A stretch of DNA of 64,000 bases from Arthrobacter sp. Leaf69 (GCF_001422645.1 NZ_LMLR01000013.1:42463-106462), one strand, 5' to 3'; shown: positions 37,007 to 46,838, counted from the first letter of the stretch. The notes: generated by a model from the letters alone, not told the origin. Made by a program: numbers and translations.

Positions 37007-37696
37007 ATGGCTTTGACGCCAGAAGACGTTGTCAACAAGCGCTTTCAGCCGACCAAGTTCCGCGAAGGCTACGACCAGGACGAAGTTGATGACTTCCTGG
37101 ACGAGATCGTCGTCGAACTGCGACGCCTGAACCAGGAGAACGACGAGCTCCGCAAGAAGCTCGCCGAACTGGGCGCCGGCACGCCTGCCAGCTCCGCCGC
37201 CGCGGCTCCCGTCGTGGAAAAGGTCCCGGCACCCGTCAAGGCCGATAAGGACAAGGAAGACCGCGCCAAGGCAGAAGCTGAGGCCAAGGCCGCCGAAGCC
37301 GCCAAGGCCGCTGAGGTTGCCAAGAAGAAGGAAGCCGAGCAGGCGGCCGCACCGGCCCGCAGCGCCGCTACTCCGGCTGCCGAGTCCGCTGCAGGGCTGC
37401 TGGCCATGGCGCAGCAGATGCACGACAAGCACGTCGCCGACGGCGAGCAGCAGCGCGACAAGATCATCGCCGAAGCGCAGATCGAGGCCAGCAGCCTCGT
37501 CAACGATGCCCAGGAGAAGTCCCGCAAGATCCTCGGCGCCCTCGAGCAGCAGCGCTCCGTGCTGGAACGCAAGGTCGAGCAGCTCCGCGGCTTCGAACGC
37601 GACTACCGTTCACGCCTGAAGGCCTACATTGAAGGCCAGCTGCGTGACCTGGACGCCCGTGGCTCCGTGGCCGCTCCTGAGGTCGAAGCAAGCTAG
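37007..37696 (+). CDS. divIVA: Polar growth/division protein DivIVA (Wag31)
   Basis: A coiled-coil protein that binds negatively curved membrane and directs polar growth in actinobacteria. The N-terminal lipid-binding domain is MALTPEDVVNKRFQPTKFRE through DEIVVELRRL (1-55). An Ala/Lys/Glu-rich linker (about 60-120) follows, then a long coiled coil (about 125-220). It has 229 residues. A TTGACA at 36905-36910 and a TTGACG at 36959-36964 lie in the 149 bp upstream gap, but neither has a convincing -10. Confidence 0.95.
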   Translation: MALTPEDVVNKRFQPTKFREGYDQDEVDDFLDEIVVELRRLNQENDELRKKLAELGAGTPASSAAAAPVVEKVPAPVKADKDKEDRAKAEAEAKAAEAAKAAEVAKKKEAEQAAAPARSAATPAAESAAGLLAMAQQMHDKHVADGEQQRDKIIAEAQIEASSLVNDAQEKSRKILGALEQQRSVLERKVEQLRGFERDYRSRLKAYIEGQLRDLDARGSVAAPEVEAS

Positions 37697-37720
37697 GGCC
37701 AAAAGCAAAGTATTCTGATA

Positions 37721-37755
37721 GCCGGTGGCTGAGGATTCCTCGGCCGCCGGCTTTT
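37721..37755 (+). terminator. divIVA intrinsic terminator
   Basis: A GC-rich stem of about 14 bp (37721-37734 with 37738-37751, two G-U pairs) with a tiny loop is followed by TTTT. Confidence 0.85.
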
Positions 37756-37837
37756 GGCATTAACCGCAGGTTCCGCCGGCGGCAGTGCCCAAGCAACCAG
37801 CTCCCAGTCCCCGCACTGGCCCGTGAACGAAAGCCCT

Positions 37838-38422
37838 ATGACTGACGCATCATCACCTGACGCCGCGCAGCCCGCTGAGTCCGACGAAGCACGTCCCATC
37901 AAGCCGCGGCCGCGGCGGGCCCTGCTGCTCTCCTTGTTCTTTGGCCTGGCGGCCTTCGCCTATGCCTTCGACCAGCTGACCAAACTGTGGGTCACCGCCA
38001 ACATGACCGAGGGGGAGCGGATTCCCGTCCTGCCCCCGCTCCTGCATTGGTACTACATCCGCAACTCCGGTGCCGCCTTCTCCATCGGCGAGAACGTCAC
38101 CTGGGTGTTCACGATCATCATGACCGCGGTGGCGATCGCCATCCTGCTGCAGCTGCGGAAACTCGGCTCGCTCTGGTGGGCCCTGGCGCTCGGGCTGCTC
38201 CTCGGCGGCGCCCTGGGCAACCTCACGGACCGCCTGTTCCGCGAACCCTCGTTCGCCATGGGCCATGTGGTGGACTTCATCCAGTTGCCCAATTTCGCGA
38301 TCTTCAACATCGCCGACTCAGCCGTAGTGTCCTCGGTAGTGATCATCTGCCTGCTCACGCTGCGCGGGATCTCCCTGGACGGCTCGCACCCCACGAAGGA
38401 CACAGTGAACCATGACTCCTAG
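37838..38422 (+). CDS. lspA: Lipoprotein signal peptidase (signal peptidase II)
   Basis: A membrane aspartyl protease that removes prolipoprotein signal peptides, needed for lipoproteins such as the one at 14.5 kb. It has four membrane helices in 194 residues; signature blocks are [29 protein letters not shown] (first catalytic Asp) and FNIADSAV (second). ATG 37838 was chosen because upstream residues are not family-like. It overlaps the pseudouridine synthase by 11 bases. Confidence 0.95.
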   Translation: MTDASSPDAAQPAESDEARPIKPRPRRALLLSLFFGLAAFAYAFDQLTKLWVTANMTEGERIPVLPPLLHWYYIRNSGAAFSIGENVTWVFTIIMTAVAIAILLQLRKLGSLWWALALGLLLGGALGNLTDRLFREPSFAMGHVVDFIQLPNFAIFNIADSAVVSSVVIICLLTLRGISLDGSHPTKDTVNHDS

Positions 38423-39500
38423 GGACACGGCGCCTGAGCACACGACGCCCGAAGACCTCACGCCCGAAGACCTGGCCACTTCCGGCACACTGCCGGAGGA
38501 CATCCTGCCGGAGGACGTCGACGACGAATTCACAGCCGACGACACCGGGGCGGGGTCCGCCGCGACACCGGCAGCATCCTTCCGCTTTGTGGTCCCGGAC
38601 GAACTGGCCGGGACCCGCGTGGATGCCGGGCTGGCGAAGCTCATGGATATCTCCCGTTCGCAGGCCGCCGTGCTGATCGGCGAGGGCAACGTCAGCAGCG
38701 GGGACAAAGCGGTCGGAAAATCGCTCAAGCTTGCCCCCGGCACCGTACTCGACGTCGTCGTCCCGGCGCGCCGGGACCCCCTGGAAATTGTGGAGGAAGT
38801 CGTGGAGGACCTGACCATCCTGCTGGACGATGACGAATTTGTCGTCATCGACAAACCGGTCGGCGTGGCCGCGCATCCCTCGCCCGGCTGGGTGGGACCC
38901 ACCGTCGTCGGCGGCCTCGCCGGCCTCGGCTACCGGATCTCGACCTCCGGCGCGCCGGAACGCGCGGGCATCGTCCACCGGCTCGACGTCGGGACGTCCG
39001 GGGTGATGGTGGTCGCCAAAACGGAAGAGGCGTACACAGCCCTTAAGCGCGCCTTCAAGGAACGCACCGTGGACAAGGTCTACCACGCCGTCGTCCAGGG
39101 CCTGCCGGACCCGCTGGCCGGCACCATTGACGCGCCGATCGGCCGCCACCCGGGCCACGACTGGCGCTTCGCCGTGATTGAAGACGGCCGGGATTCCATC
39201 ACGCACTACGAGGTCCTGGAGGCGTTCGGCAAGGCGTCGCTGGTGGAAGTCCACCTCGAAACCGGCCGTACGCACCAGATCCGGGTGCACTTTTCCGCCT
39301 TGCGCCACCCCTGCGCCGGCGACCTGACCTACGGCGCGGACCCGCGGCTCGCCGCCACGCTGGGGCTCACCCGGCAGTGGCTGCACGCGCGGCAGCTGTC
39401 CTTCGCCCATCCCCGGACCGGGGAACAGGTCACCGTCACCAGCGAGTACCCGCAGGACCTGCGGTACGCCCTGGAGGTTCTGGAGTCCGGACAGGCCTGA
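38412..39500 (+). CDS. RluD-type 23S rRNA pseudouridine synthase
   Basis: It isomerises uridines in 23S rRNA to pseudouridine. It has an S4 RNA-binding domain (about 64-120, [22 protein letters not shown]) and a catalytic domain with HRLDVGTSG, catalytic Asp192, and [12 protein letters not shown]. The first ~58 residues are an acidic extension with TPEDL-type repeats not found in the core family. The exact uridine targets cannot be assigned. It is coupled to lspA by an 11-base overlap. Confidence 0.93.
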   Translation: MTPRDTAPEHTTPEDLTPEDLATSGTLPEDILPEDVDDEFTADDTGAGSAATPAASFRFVVPDELAGTRVDAGLAKLMDISRSQAAVLIGEGNVSSGDKAVGKSLKLAPGTVLDVVVPARRDPLEIVEEVVEDLTILLDDDEFVVIDKPVGVAAHPSPGWVGPTVVGGLAGLGYRISTSGAPERAGIVHRLDVGTSGVMVVAKTEEAYTALKRAFKERTVDKVYHAVVQGLPDPLAGTIDAPIGRHPGHDWRFAVIEDGRDSITHYEVLEAFGKASLVEVHLETGRTHQIRVHFSALRHPCAGDLTYGADPRLAATLGLTRQWLHARQLSFAHPRTGEQVTVTSEYPQDLRYALEVLESGQA

Positions 39501-39591
39501 TTGGCTGCCCGGGCTGCGGTCCGCTGCCCGGGTCCCGCGGTGCGATCGGGCGGCGTCCGGAGTGCCGCGCTGAATCGTCCGTGCGCGGCAC

Positions 39592-39597
39592 TAGAAT
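39592..39597 (+). promoter_or_regulatory. -10 element of the probable leaderless dnaE promoter
   Basis: TAGAAT ends six bases before GTG 39604; no Shine-Dalgarno sequence is present. Confidence 0.6.
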
Positions 39598-39603
39598 GAT
39601 TCG

Positions 39604-42600
39604 GTGACTTCCAGCAACAAATCGTTCGTTCATCTCCACAACCACACCGAATACTCCATGCTGGACGGTGCCGCCCGGCTGGGGGAGCTGTTCGACGAAA
39701 CCGAACGGCTGGGCATGCCTGCCCTCGCCACCACGGACCACGGCTACCTCTTCGGAGCCTTCGACTTCTGGAAGCGGGCCACGGACCAGGGCATCAAGCC
39801 GATCATCGGCGTCGAGGCCTACGTCACCCCCGGAACCGCACGCACGGACAAGACCCGCGTCCGGTGGGGCGAGGAAAACCAGCGCAAGGACGATATCTCC
39901 GGCGGCGGTTCCTACACGCACATGACGCTGCTCAGCTACAACAACAAGGGCATGCGGAACCTCTTCCGTGCGTCGTCGATCGCCTCCTTGGACTCGGTCT
40001 TCGGCAAATGGCCCCGGCTGGACCGCGAGCTGCTGAACACCTACTCGGAAGGCCTGATCGCCACCACCGGCTGCCCGTCGGGCGAGGTCCAGACGAGGCT
40101 CCGGCTCGGCCAGTACCGGGAAGCCGTCGAGGCGGCCGCCGAATTCCGCGACATCTTCGGCGCCGAGAACTACTTCTGCGAACTCATGGACCACGGCCTG
40201 GACATCGAGCGGCGCGTCACCGGCGACCTGCTGCGGCTGGCCAAGGAACTAAACCTGCCGCTGGTGGCCACCAACGATCTTCACTACACCCACGAACACG
40301 ACGCCAAGGCGCACGAGGCCCTGCTGGCCATCCAGTCCGGTTCCACTCTCCTGGAACCGACGTACGACAACGGCGGATCCCGGTTCGCCTTTTCGGGCAG
40401 CGGCTACTACCTGAAGTCACCGCAGGAGATGCGGGAGTTGTTCCGGGACCACCCGGAGGCGTGCGACAACACACTGCTGATCGCCGAGCGCTGCGAAGTG
40501 TCGTTCAACACCGGGGCCAACTACATGCCCCGGTTCCCCTGCCCGGAAGGGGAGGACGAGACGTCCTGGCTGGTCAAGGAAGTCGACAAGGGACTCCGCT
40601 ACCGCTATCCCCAGGGCATCCCCGACAAGGTGCGCACCCAGGCCGACTACGAACTGGGCGTCATCAATTCCATGGGGTTCCCGGGCTACTTCCTGGTCGT
40701 GGCCGACTTCATCAACTGGGCCAAAAACAACGGCATCCGGGTGGGCCCCGGACGTGGCTCGGGCGCAGGTTCCATGGTGGCCTACGCCATGCGCATCACC
40801 GACCTCGATCCGCTGCACCACGGCCTGATCTTCGAGCGCTTCCTCAACCCGGACCGCGTCTCCATGCCTGACTTCGACGTCGACTTCGATGACCGGCGCC
40901 GCTCCGAAGTGATCGACTACGTCACACGCAAATACGGCGACGAGCGTGTCGCCATGATCGTCACCTACGGCACCATCAAGACCAAGCAGGCGCTCAAGGA
41001 CTCCTCACGCGTGCTGGGCTACCCGTTCAGCATGGGCGAGACGCTCACCAAGGCACTGCCGCCGGCCGTGATGGCCAAGGACATCCCGCTCGCCGATATC
41101 CAGAACAAGGACTCCAAGCGGTACAGCGAGGCCGGCGACTTCCGGCAGCTCATCGCCACCGACCCGGAAGCCGCCAAGGTGTTCGAGACGGCGCTCGGCA
41201 TCGAGGGCCTGAAGCGGCAGTGGGGTGTCCACGCGGCCGGCGTCATCATGTCCTCGGACCCGATCATCGACGTCATCCCGATCATGCGCCGCTTCCAGGA
41301 CGGCCAGGTCATCACACAGTTCGACTACCCGACGTCCGAGGGCCTCGGCCTGATCAAGATGGACTTCCTCGGCCTCCGGAACCTCACGATCATTTCGGAC
41401 GCCCTCGAAAACATCAAGATGAACCGCGGTGTGGACCTGGACCTGGAGTCCCTGGAGCTCGACGACGCGGCGTCCTACGAGCTCCTGGCCCGCGGCGACA
41501 CCCTCGGCGTGTTCCAGCTCGACGGCGGCCCGATGCGGTCCCTGCTCAAGCTCATGAAGCCTGACAACTTCGAAGACATCTCCGCCGTGCTGGCGCTCTA
41601 CCGGCCGGGCCCCATGGGCGCCAACGCCCACACCGACTATGCGCTGCGCAAGAACAAGATCCAGGAAGTCATTCCGATCCACCCGGAACTCGAGGAACCG
41701 CTCGCCGAGATCCTCGGCGGAACCTACGGCCTGATCGTGTACCAGGAGCAGGTTATGGCCGTGGCGCAGAAGCTCGCCGGGTACACGCTGGGCCAGGCGG
41801 ACATCCTGCGCCGGGCCATGGGCAAGAAGAAGAAATCCGAGCTGGACAAGCAGTTCGCCGGGTTCTCCCAGGGTATGCAGGACAACGGCTACTCCATGGC
41901 CGCGGTCAAGACCCTGTGGGACATCCTCCTGCCGTTCTCCGACTACGCGTTCAACAAGGCACACTCGGCCGCCTACGGCGTGATCTCCTACTGGACGGCG
42001 TACCTCAAAGCGCACTACGCGCCGGAGTACATGGCCGCCCTGCTCACCAGCGTCGGCGACGACAAGGACAAGTCGGCCATCTACCTCAACGAATGCCGAC
42101 GCATGGGCATCACGGTGCTGCCGCCGGACGTCAACGAGTCCGCCCTGAACTTCACCCCCGTCGGCAACGACATCCGCTTCGGCATGGGCGCCATCCGCAA
42201 CGTCGGCGTGAACGCCGTCGAGGCCATGGTGGCGGCGCGCGAAAAGGAGGGCGCCTACACGTCCTTCAAGGACTACCTGATGAAGGTCCCGGCCGTGGTG
42301 TGCAACAAGCGCACCATCGAGTCCCTGATCAAGGCCGGCGCGTTCGACTCCCTGAACCACCACCGGCGCGCCCTGGCGATGATCCACGAAGAAGCCATCG
42401 ACTCCGTCATCACGCTCAAGCGCAACGAGGCGATCGGCCAGTTCGACCTCTTCGCCGGGTTCGACGAAGCGGAATCCGAGGCGTCACTGAGCATCGAAAT
42501 CCCCGATCTTCCCGAATGGGACAAAAAGGACAAACTCTCCTTCGAACGCGACATGCTCGGGCTCTACGTCTCGGACCACCCGCTGCAGGGCCTCGAAGGA

Positions 42601-43161
42601 CTGCTGAGCCAGCACGCCGACCAGTCCATCACCTCGATCATCGCCGAGGACGGCCCGCACGACGGCGCCATCGTCACCATCGCCGGGATGATCACCTCGC
42701 TGAGCCGGCGGATCGCGAAAGCCAGCGGCAACGCCTACGCCCGCGCGGAGATCGAGGACCTGGGCGGCTCCGTCGAGGTCATGTTCTTCGGCCAGGTCTA
42801 CGGCCCCATCGCGTCCGTCCTGGCGGAAGACCTGATCGTGGTGGTCAAGGGGCGGCTGCAGCGCCGTGACGACGGCGCCATCGCCCTGAACTGCATGGAA
42901 CTCTCCGTCCCGGACCTCAGCGAGGGCCTCAACGGGCCGCTCGTGATCACGGTGCAGACACACAAGGCGACCGAAGCCGTGGTGACCGAGCTGGGAGACG
43001 TGCTGCGGACCCACCGCGGCAAGTCCGAGGTGCGGCTGCACCTGCAGGGCGACTCCCGCGTGGAGGTCATGGGCCTGCCTGTGCATCTGCGGGTCAACCC
43101 CAGCCCGTCATTGTTCGGAGACCTCAAGGTGCTCCTAGGTCCCACCTGCCTGGATAACTAA
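39604..43161 (+). CDS. dnaE: DNA polymerase III alpha subunit (replicative)
   Basis: The replicative C-family polymerase, 1185 residues (DnaE1 type). The N-terminal PHP domain starts FVHLHNHTEYSMLDGA. The polymerase catalytic carboxylates are in PDFDVDFDD (about 421-429). GRGSGAGSMVAYA, a helix-hairpin-helix region and a C-terminal OB fold (about 1000-1075, IVTIAGMITSLSRRI) follow. The clear, complete PHP motifs suggest a proofreading-capable enzyme as in mycobacterial DnaE1. The last few bases run into a long palindrome. Confidence 0.97.
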   Translation: MTSSNKSFVHLHNHTEYSMLDGAARLGELFDETERLGMPALATTDHGYLFGAFDFWKRATDQGIKPIIGVEAYVTPGTARTDKTRVRWGEENQRKDDISGGGSYTHMTLLSYNNKGMRNLFRASSIASLDSVFGKWPRLDRELLNTYSEGLIATTGCPSGEVQTRLRLGQYREAVEAAAEFRDIFGAENYFCELMDHGLDIERRVTGDLLRLAKELNLPLVATNDLHYTHEHDAKAHEALLAIQSGSTLLEPTYDNGGSRFAFSGSGYYLKSPQEMRELFRDHPEACDNTLLIAERCEVSFNTGANYMPRFPCPEGEDETSWLVKEVDKGLRYRYPQGIPDKVRTQADYELGVINSMGFPGYFLVVADFINWAKNNGIRVGPGRGSGAGSMVAYAMRITDLDPLHHGLIFERFLNPDRVSMPDFDVDFDDRRRSEVIDYVTRKYGDERVAMIVTYGTIKTKQALKDSSRVLGYPFSMGETLTKALPPAVMAKDIPLADIQNKDSKRYSEAGDFRQLIATDPEAAKVFETALGIEGLKRQWGVHAAGVIMSSDPIIDVIPIMRRFQDGQVITQFDYPTSEGLGLIKMDFLGLRNLTIISDALENIKMNRGVDLDLESLELDDAASYELLARGDTLGVFQLDGGPMRSLLKLMKPDNFEDISAVLALYRPGPMGANAHTDYALRKNKIQEVIPIHPELEEPLAEILGGTYGLIVYQEQVMAVAQKLAGYTLGQADILRRAMGKKKKSELDKQFAGFSQGMQDNGYSMAAVKTLWDILLPFSDYAFNKAHSAAYGVISYWTAYLKAHYAPEYMAALLTSVGDDKDKSAIYLNECRRMGITVLPPDVNESALNFTPVGNDIRFGMGAIRNVGVNAVEAMVAAREKEGAYTSFKDYLMKVPAVVCNKRTIESLIKAGAFDSLNHHRRALAMIHEEAIDSVITLKRNEAIGQFDLFAGFDEAESEASLSIEIPDLPEWDKKDKLSFERDMLGLYVSDHPLQGLEGLLSQHADQSITSIIAEDGPHDGAIVTIAGMITSLSRRIAKASGNAYARAEIEDLGGSVEVMFFGQVYGPIASVLAEDLIVVVKGRLQRRDDGAIALNCMELSVPDLSEGLNGPLVITVQTHKATEAVVTELGDVLRTHRGKSEVRLHLQGDSRVEVMGLPVHLRVNPSPSLFGDLKVLLGPTCLDN

Positions 43162-43183
43162 TCATCTGCAGGGGGCTCTCCGG

Positions 43184-43248
43184 CCGCCGAAGTGACAGTT
43201 GACGCCCATGCCGCGCAGGGACATGGGCGTTAAGTGTCACCTCGGCGG
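43184..43248. repeat. Long imperfect palindrome between dnaE and flavin reductase genes
   Basis: Arms 43184-43210 and 43222-43248 match at 24 of 27 positions around an 11-base loop. It lies between convergent genes and could act as a bidirectional terminator, but it has no T-run on either side and is longer than the other terminators here, so it may be a repetitive extragenic palindrome. Confidence 0.7.
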
Positions 43249-43261
43249 GTGAAGGCGCGGC

Positions 43262-43762
43262 TCAGATCTCGTAGTCCAGCGGCACGGGCTGGCCGTAGGA
43301 GCCGGAGTGGTAGAGCAGGGGAGCGCCGTCGGCGCCCACTTCACCTTCCACGACCTCGACCACTACCACGGCGTTGTTCTCGAAGGAGAGACGCATCTGG
43401 ACCTTGCCGATCAGCCAGCCGGCAACATCATTGAGGATCGGCACGTCGTGGGGTCCGAGCGCCCAGTGGTCGCCCTCGAATCGGTTGCTGGTCCGGGCGA
43501 AGCGGTCGGCCAGCTCCTGGTTTTCCAGCCCCAGCATGTGGACGCCGATGTAGGTGGTGTTGGCCACGGCCGGCCAGGAGCTCGAGGTCCGGGCCATGTT
43601 GAAGGTGAACCGGGGCGGCTTCGCCGAGAGCGATGCCACGGAGGTTGCCGTGAATCCGAAGGGGACACCGTTGAAGTTGGCCGTGATGATGGCCACGCCG
43701 GCGGCGTGCCGGCGGAACATCTCCCGAAAAGTTCCCTCGAAGGCTTGGTCCTCTGTGGCCAC
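43262..43762 (-). CDS. Flavin reductase-like, FMN-binding split-barrel protein
   Basis: A 166-residue flavin_reduct domain protein that binds FMN and uses NAD(P)H, commonly the reductase partner of a monooxygenase. It has FREMFRRHAAGVAIITAN, GFTATSVASLSAKPPRFTFNMA, and GDHWALG. I placed the start at GTG 43762 (VATEDQAFEGTF); the frame continues to 43846, but upstream residues do not fit. No oxygenase gene lies nearby, so the partner is unknown. Confidence 0.85.
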   Translation of the reverse strand: MATEDQAFEGTFREMFRRHAAGVAIITANFNGVPFGFTATSVASLSAKPPRFTFNMARTSSSWPAVANTTYIGVHMLGLENQELADRFARTSNRFEGDHWALGPHDVPILNDVAGWLIGKVQMRLSFENNAVVVVEVVEGEVGADGAPLLYHSGSYGQPVPLDYEI

Positions 43763-43927
43763 TGCGATCCAACTCCCTGCTGCGTGTGTGATGTTCCTAC
43801 CCTGCCAGCGTATTGCTCCTTTGCCCGGTCGCGGTATTTGTTCCACCGGAGGTGACCCGTGGGAACGTCATCCGGGGTCGTACGGTGTCATGTGCCCGGC
43901 GCCGGAAAGCTTGTTAAGGTTTGTTGC

Positions 43928-44551
43928 ATGACACAGCCAGCAGTACACGGCCAGCACCCGCACGATGCCCCGCAGAACGTCCGGCCGGGCGACACTGTGC
44001 CCGCCGCTTTTCCGGCGGACGCTGCCCCCAGCCACCCGGCGCCGGAGGCGGGTAGGTCCGCCATGTCGTGGCGGAAGGCCGCTGTCATTGCCGCCGCCGG
44101 TGTCCCGGTGGGGCTGGTCTGGTGGCTCCTGGCGCCCTCGGGGTTGAACCTGCTCTCGGGCAATCCGGAGCTGCGGAGCGGCGGCAACACGGAAGGGTGG
44201 CTGCCCCGGGACCTGGTGCTGGCTGGGCTGTTCCTGCTCGCCGGCTGCATTTCGGGTGCCGTAGCCTCCGGAACCAAGCACCACGGACCGTCCGGTCGGG
44301 ACGTACTCCTGGCCGTGGGTGCAGGAGCAGCAGGCGCCCTCGCCGCCTGGGGGACGGGCGTCGTGTGCGGCCTGTGGTGGGGAACCCCGGAGGACACGTC
44401 GGCCAGCGCGAGTATCGCGTTTTCCCTGCGGTCCTTGGCCGTTTTGGCAATCTGGCCCGCCGCCACTGCCCTGGCCATCTTCCTGAACACCGTCTTCACC
44501 ACGACGAAGCCCGAAACAACGGGCGAAACGACAGGTCCGGCTCCGTTGTAA
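43928..44551 (+). CDS. Hypothetical four-helix membrane protein
   Basis: A 207-residue protein beginning MTQPAVHGQ. A Pro/Ala/His-rich N-terminus of about 50 residues precedes four hydrophobic segments (about 57-75, 97-115, 128-150 and 167-190). It resembles the DUF2567 layout, which I cannot confirm. It precedes hisD in the same direction but hisD has its own promoter. The start ATG 43928 was preferred over in-frame GTG 43859 because the intervening residues look non-coding. Confidence 0.7.
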   Translation: MTQPAVHGQHPHDAPQNVRPGDTVPAAFPADAAPSHPAPEAGRSAMSWRKAAVIAAAGVPVGLVWWLLAPSGLNLLSGNPELRSGGNTEGWLPRDLVLAGLFLLAGCISGAVASGTKHHGPSGRDVLLAVGAGAAGALAAWGTGVVCGLWWGTPEDTSASASIAFSLRSLAVLAIWPAATALAIFLNTVFTTTKPETTGETTGPAPL

Positions 44552-44593
44552 CCGGCACGACGTCACGGGCGCGGGACTCTGCGGCGCGGCACG

Positions 44594-44599
44594 TAAAAT
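44594..44599 (+). promoter_or_regulatory. -10 element of the probable leaderless hisD promoter
   Basis: TAAAAT ends six bases before GTG 44606, the same geometry as at dnaE and the kinase gene. Confidence 0.6.
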
Positions 44600-44605
44600 G
44601 AACGG

Positions 44606-46009
44606 GTGACCCCTTCAGCTGACAGCACCGTGCCCGCCGTTAATGCGCCCCCGGTACCCGCCGAACTCAACTTCCGCACCGTCGACCTGCGCGGCCAGCG
44701 GCTCACCCTCGCCGGGCTCCGTGCCGCGGTTCCCCGCGCGCAGGCAGGCACCAGGGCTGATGCCGAGCAGAAAGTCCTGGACATCATCGACGCCGTCCGC
44801 ACCCGGGGCTTCGACGCGCTCAGCGAGCTCGCCCGGACCTTCGACGGCGTGGAGCAGTCGCACCCCCGTGTCCCCGCCGACGCCCTGACGGCGGCGCTGG
44901 CAGGGCTCGATCCCGCCGTACGTGCCGCACTGGAAGAGTCCATCAAGCGCGCCCGCCGTTTTGCCGACGCGCAGCGCCCGGCGGACACCGACGTCGAACT
45001 CGGCGAAGGCGCGGTGGTCAGCCAGAACTGGGTGCCCGTTGCCCGGGTGGGCCTCTACGTCCCCGGCGGCCTGGCCGTCTACCCGTCCTCCGTGATCATG
45101 AACGTCGTCCCGGCCCTCGCCGCCGGCGTCGAATCCATCGCCCTGGCCTCTCCTCCGCAGAAGGACTTCGGCGGACTGCCGCACCCCACCATCCTGGCCG
45201 CAGCGTGCCTGCTCGGGATCGACGAGGTCTACGCCATCGGCGGCGCCCAGGCCATCGCGGCCTTCGCCTACGGCATCCCCGGCGCGGGGGACACCGCCGG
45301 ACTGGACCCGGTGGACGTCGTCACCGGCCCGGGCAACGTCTTCGTCGCCACGGCCAAGCGCCTTGTCAAGGGCGTCGTCGGCATCGATTCGGAGGCGGGC
45401 ACCACTGAGATTGCGATCCTCGCAGACGCCACCGCACAGCCGGGACTGGTTGCCGCCGACCTGATCAGCCAGGCCGAGCACGACCCCAAGGCCGCGTCCG
45501 TCCTGGTGACGGACTCCGAGGCCCTCGCCGACGCCGTGCGCGTCGAACTGGACCGCCAGGCGGCAGCGACCAAGCACAGCGTCCGGGTCCGGGAGGCGCT
45601 CTCCGGCCCGCAGTCGGGCGTCGTATTGGTGGACGACCTCGAACAGGGCATCGCGGCGTGCAACGCCTACGCGGCCGAACACCTGGAAATCATGACGGCG
45701 GACGCGGCCGGCGTCGCGGGCCGGATCCGCAGCGCCGGTGCGATCTTTGTGGGGGACTACAGCCCCGTGAGCCTGGGTGACTACTGCGCAGGTTCCAACC
45801 ACGTGCTGCCGACCAGCGGCACGGCAGCGTTCTCCTCCGGACTGAACGTCACCACGTTCCTGCGAGCCATCCAGGTGGTCAACTACACCCGTGCCGCACT
45901 GGAAGAGGTCAGCGGGCACATCGTGAGCCTGTCCGGAGCGGAGGATCTTCCCGCCCACGGCGAGGCCGTAACGGCCCGGTTCTCCGGGGCCACTAACCAC
46001 AACATGTAG
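44606..46009 (+). CDS. hisD: Histidinol dehydrogenase
   Basis: A zinc enzyme performing the last two oxidations of histidine synthesis (L-histidinol to L-histidine). The 467 residues contain [47 protein letters not shown], the zinc/catalytic [20 protein letters not shown] and [26 protein letters not shown]. There is an N-terminal extension of about 20 residues. No other his genes lie in the window. The stop codon overlaps the first NrdR box of the next gene. Confidence 0.96.
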   Translation: MTPSADSTVPAVNAPPVPAELNFRTVDLRGQRLTLAGLRAAVPRAQAGTRADAEQKVLDIIDAVRTRGFDALSELARTFDGVEQSHPRVPADALTAALAGLDPAVRAALEESIKRARRFADAQRPADTDVELGEGAVVSQNWVPVARVGLYVPGGLAVYPSSVIMNVVPALAAGVESIALASPPQKDFGGLPHPTILAAACLLGIDEVYAIGGAQAIAAFAYGIPGAGDTAGLDPVDVVTGPGNVFVATAKRLVKGVVGIDSEAGTTEIAILADATAQPGLVAADLISQAEHDPKAASVLVTDSEALADAVRVELDRQAAATKHSVRVREALSGPQSGVVLVDDLEQGIAACNAYAAEHLEIMTADAAGVAGRIRSAGAIFVGDYSPVSLGDYCAGSNHVLPTSGTAAFSSGLNVTTFLRAIQVVNYTRAALEEVSGHIVSLSGAEDLPAHGEAVTARFSGATNHNM

Positions 46010-46044
46010 TAATTACAGGCTTGTTATTCAGCTACATCTAGTCG
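45997..46044. promoter_or_regulatory. Tandem NrdR boxes upstream of nrdR
   Basis: Two cores, CAACATGTAG (46000-46009) and CTACATCTAG (46032-46041), each match the NrdR core CwAtATaTwG at 8 of 10 positions, with both mismatches at the same weakly conserved places. Their centres are 32 bp apart, about three helical turns, the spacing known for paired NrdR boxes. The first overlaps the hisD stop. This predicts autoregulation of nrdR. Confidence 0.6.
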
Positions 46045-46089
46045 TAAACTGATGTCGGAGCCAACGGCTCCGAGAATTGCTGGCGTGCT

Positions 46090-46135
46090 CACGTCGACTG
46101 CTGTATTCACGTCGACTGCTGTATTCACATCGACC
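46090..46135. repeat. 18 bp tandem repeat in the nrdR leader
   Basis: Two identical 18 bp units (46090-46107, 46108-46125) and a third partial unit begin CACGTCGACTGC. The repeat is non-coding and lies between the NrdR boxes and the nrdR start. Confidence 0.9.
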
Positions 46136-46173
46136 AGTTCGGCCGTCTGCTTTGCGACAGGGGAGGAAACAAC

Positions 46174-46665
46174 GTGTATTGCCCGTTTTGCCGCAACCCT
46201 GATTCCCGCGTGGTGGACAGCCGGATCGCCGACGACGGCTCGGCCATCCGCCGCCGCCGGCAGTGTCCCGAATGCGGGCGCCGCTTCACGACTGTCGAAA
46301 CCACCAGCCTCACGGTGATCAAGCGGTCCGGCGTCGGCGAGCCTTTCAGCCGCAGCAAGGTCATCAACGGCGTCCGCAAAGCCTGCCAGGGCCGTCCCGT
46401 CACGGAAGACGACCTGGCCATGCTCGCGCAGGAAGTCGAGGAAGCGATCCGCGCCTCCGGCGCCGCCGAGATCGATGCGCATGAAGTCGGCCTGGCCATC
46501 CTCAACCCGCTGCAGAAGCTCGACGAGGTCGCCTACCTGCGCTTCGCGAGCGTCTACCAGGCCTTCGAGTCCCTCGAGGACTTCGAAGCCGCCATTTCCC
46601 TGCTCCGCCATGAGGCCGAGACCAAGGGGCGCGAAGGCACCAGCCAGCAGAAGAGCCCGCTCTAG
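46174..46665 (+). CDS. nrdR: Transcriptional repressor NrdR
   Basis: An ATP/dATP-sensing repressor of ribonucleotide reductase genes. It has a zinc ribbon with Cys3, Cys6, Cys31 and Cys34, [17 protein letters not shown], then an ATP-cone domain (about 47-137, [24 protein letters not shown]). It has 163 residues, with a C-terminal charged tail. GGGAGG lies upstream of GTG 46174. Unlike in many actinobacteria, no nrdJ follows; the next gene is convergent. Paired NrdR boxes upstream suggest self-control. Confidence 0.95.
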   Translation: MYCPFCRNPDSRVVDSRIADDGSAIRRRRQCPECGRRFTTVETTSLTVIKRSGVGEPFSRSKVINGVRKACQGRPVTEDDLAMLAQEVEEAIRASGAAEIDAHEVGLAILNPLQKLDEVAYLRFASVYQAFESLEDFEAAISLLRHEAETKGREGTSQQKSPL

Positions 46666-46759
46666 TACCAGCGGTCCTCAACCGGCGGAATCTGCCCATA
46701 GACTCCGGTGGTGGCAGCGGAGGGGAAGCCGCAGCCACCACCGGCACCACACACAACAA

Positions 46760-46815
46760 AGAGCTATAACTCCGGGTCGTTCCCAGCGTTCAGAACGACC
46801 CGGAGTGATAGCTCT
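46760..46815. terminator. Bidirectional terminator between nrdR and ppgK
   Basis: A long stem (46760-46781 with 46794-46815) has a small internal mismatch and a 12-base loop, and lies between convergent genes. Confidence 0.85.
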
Positions 46816-46838
46816 TCTGGCTACCTCGCCTCGTGTGG

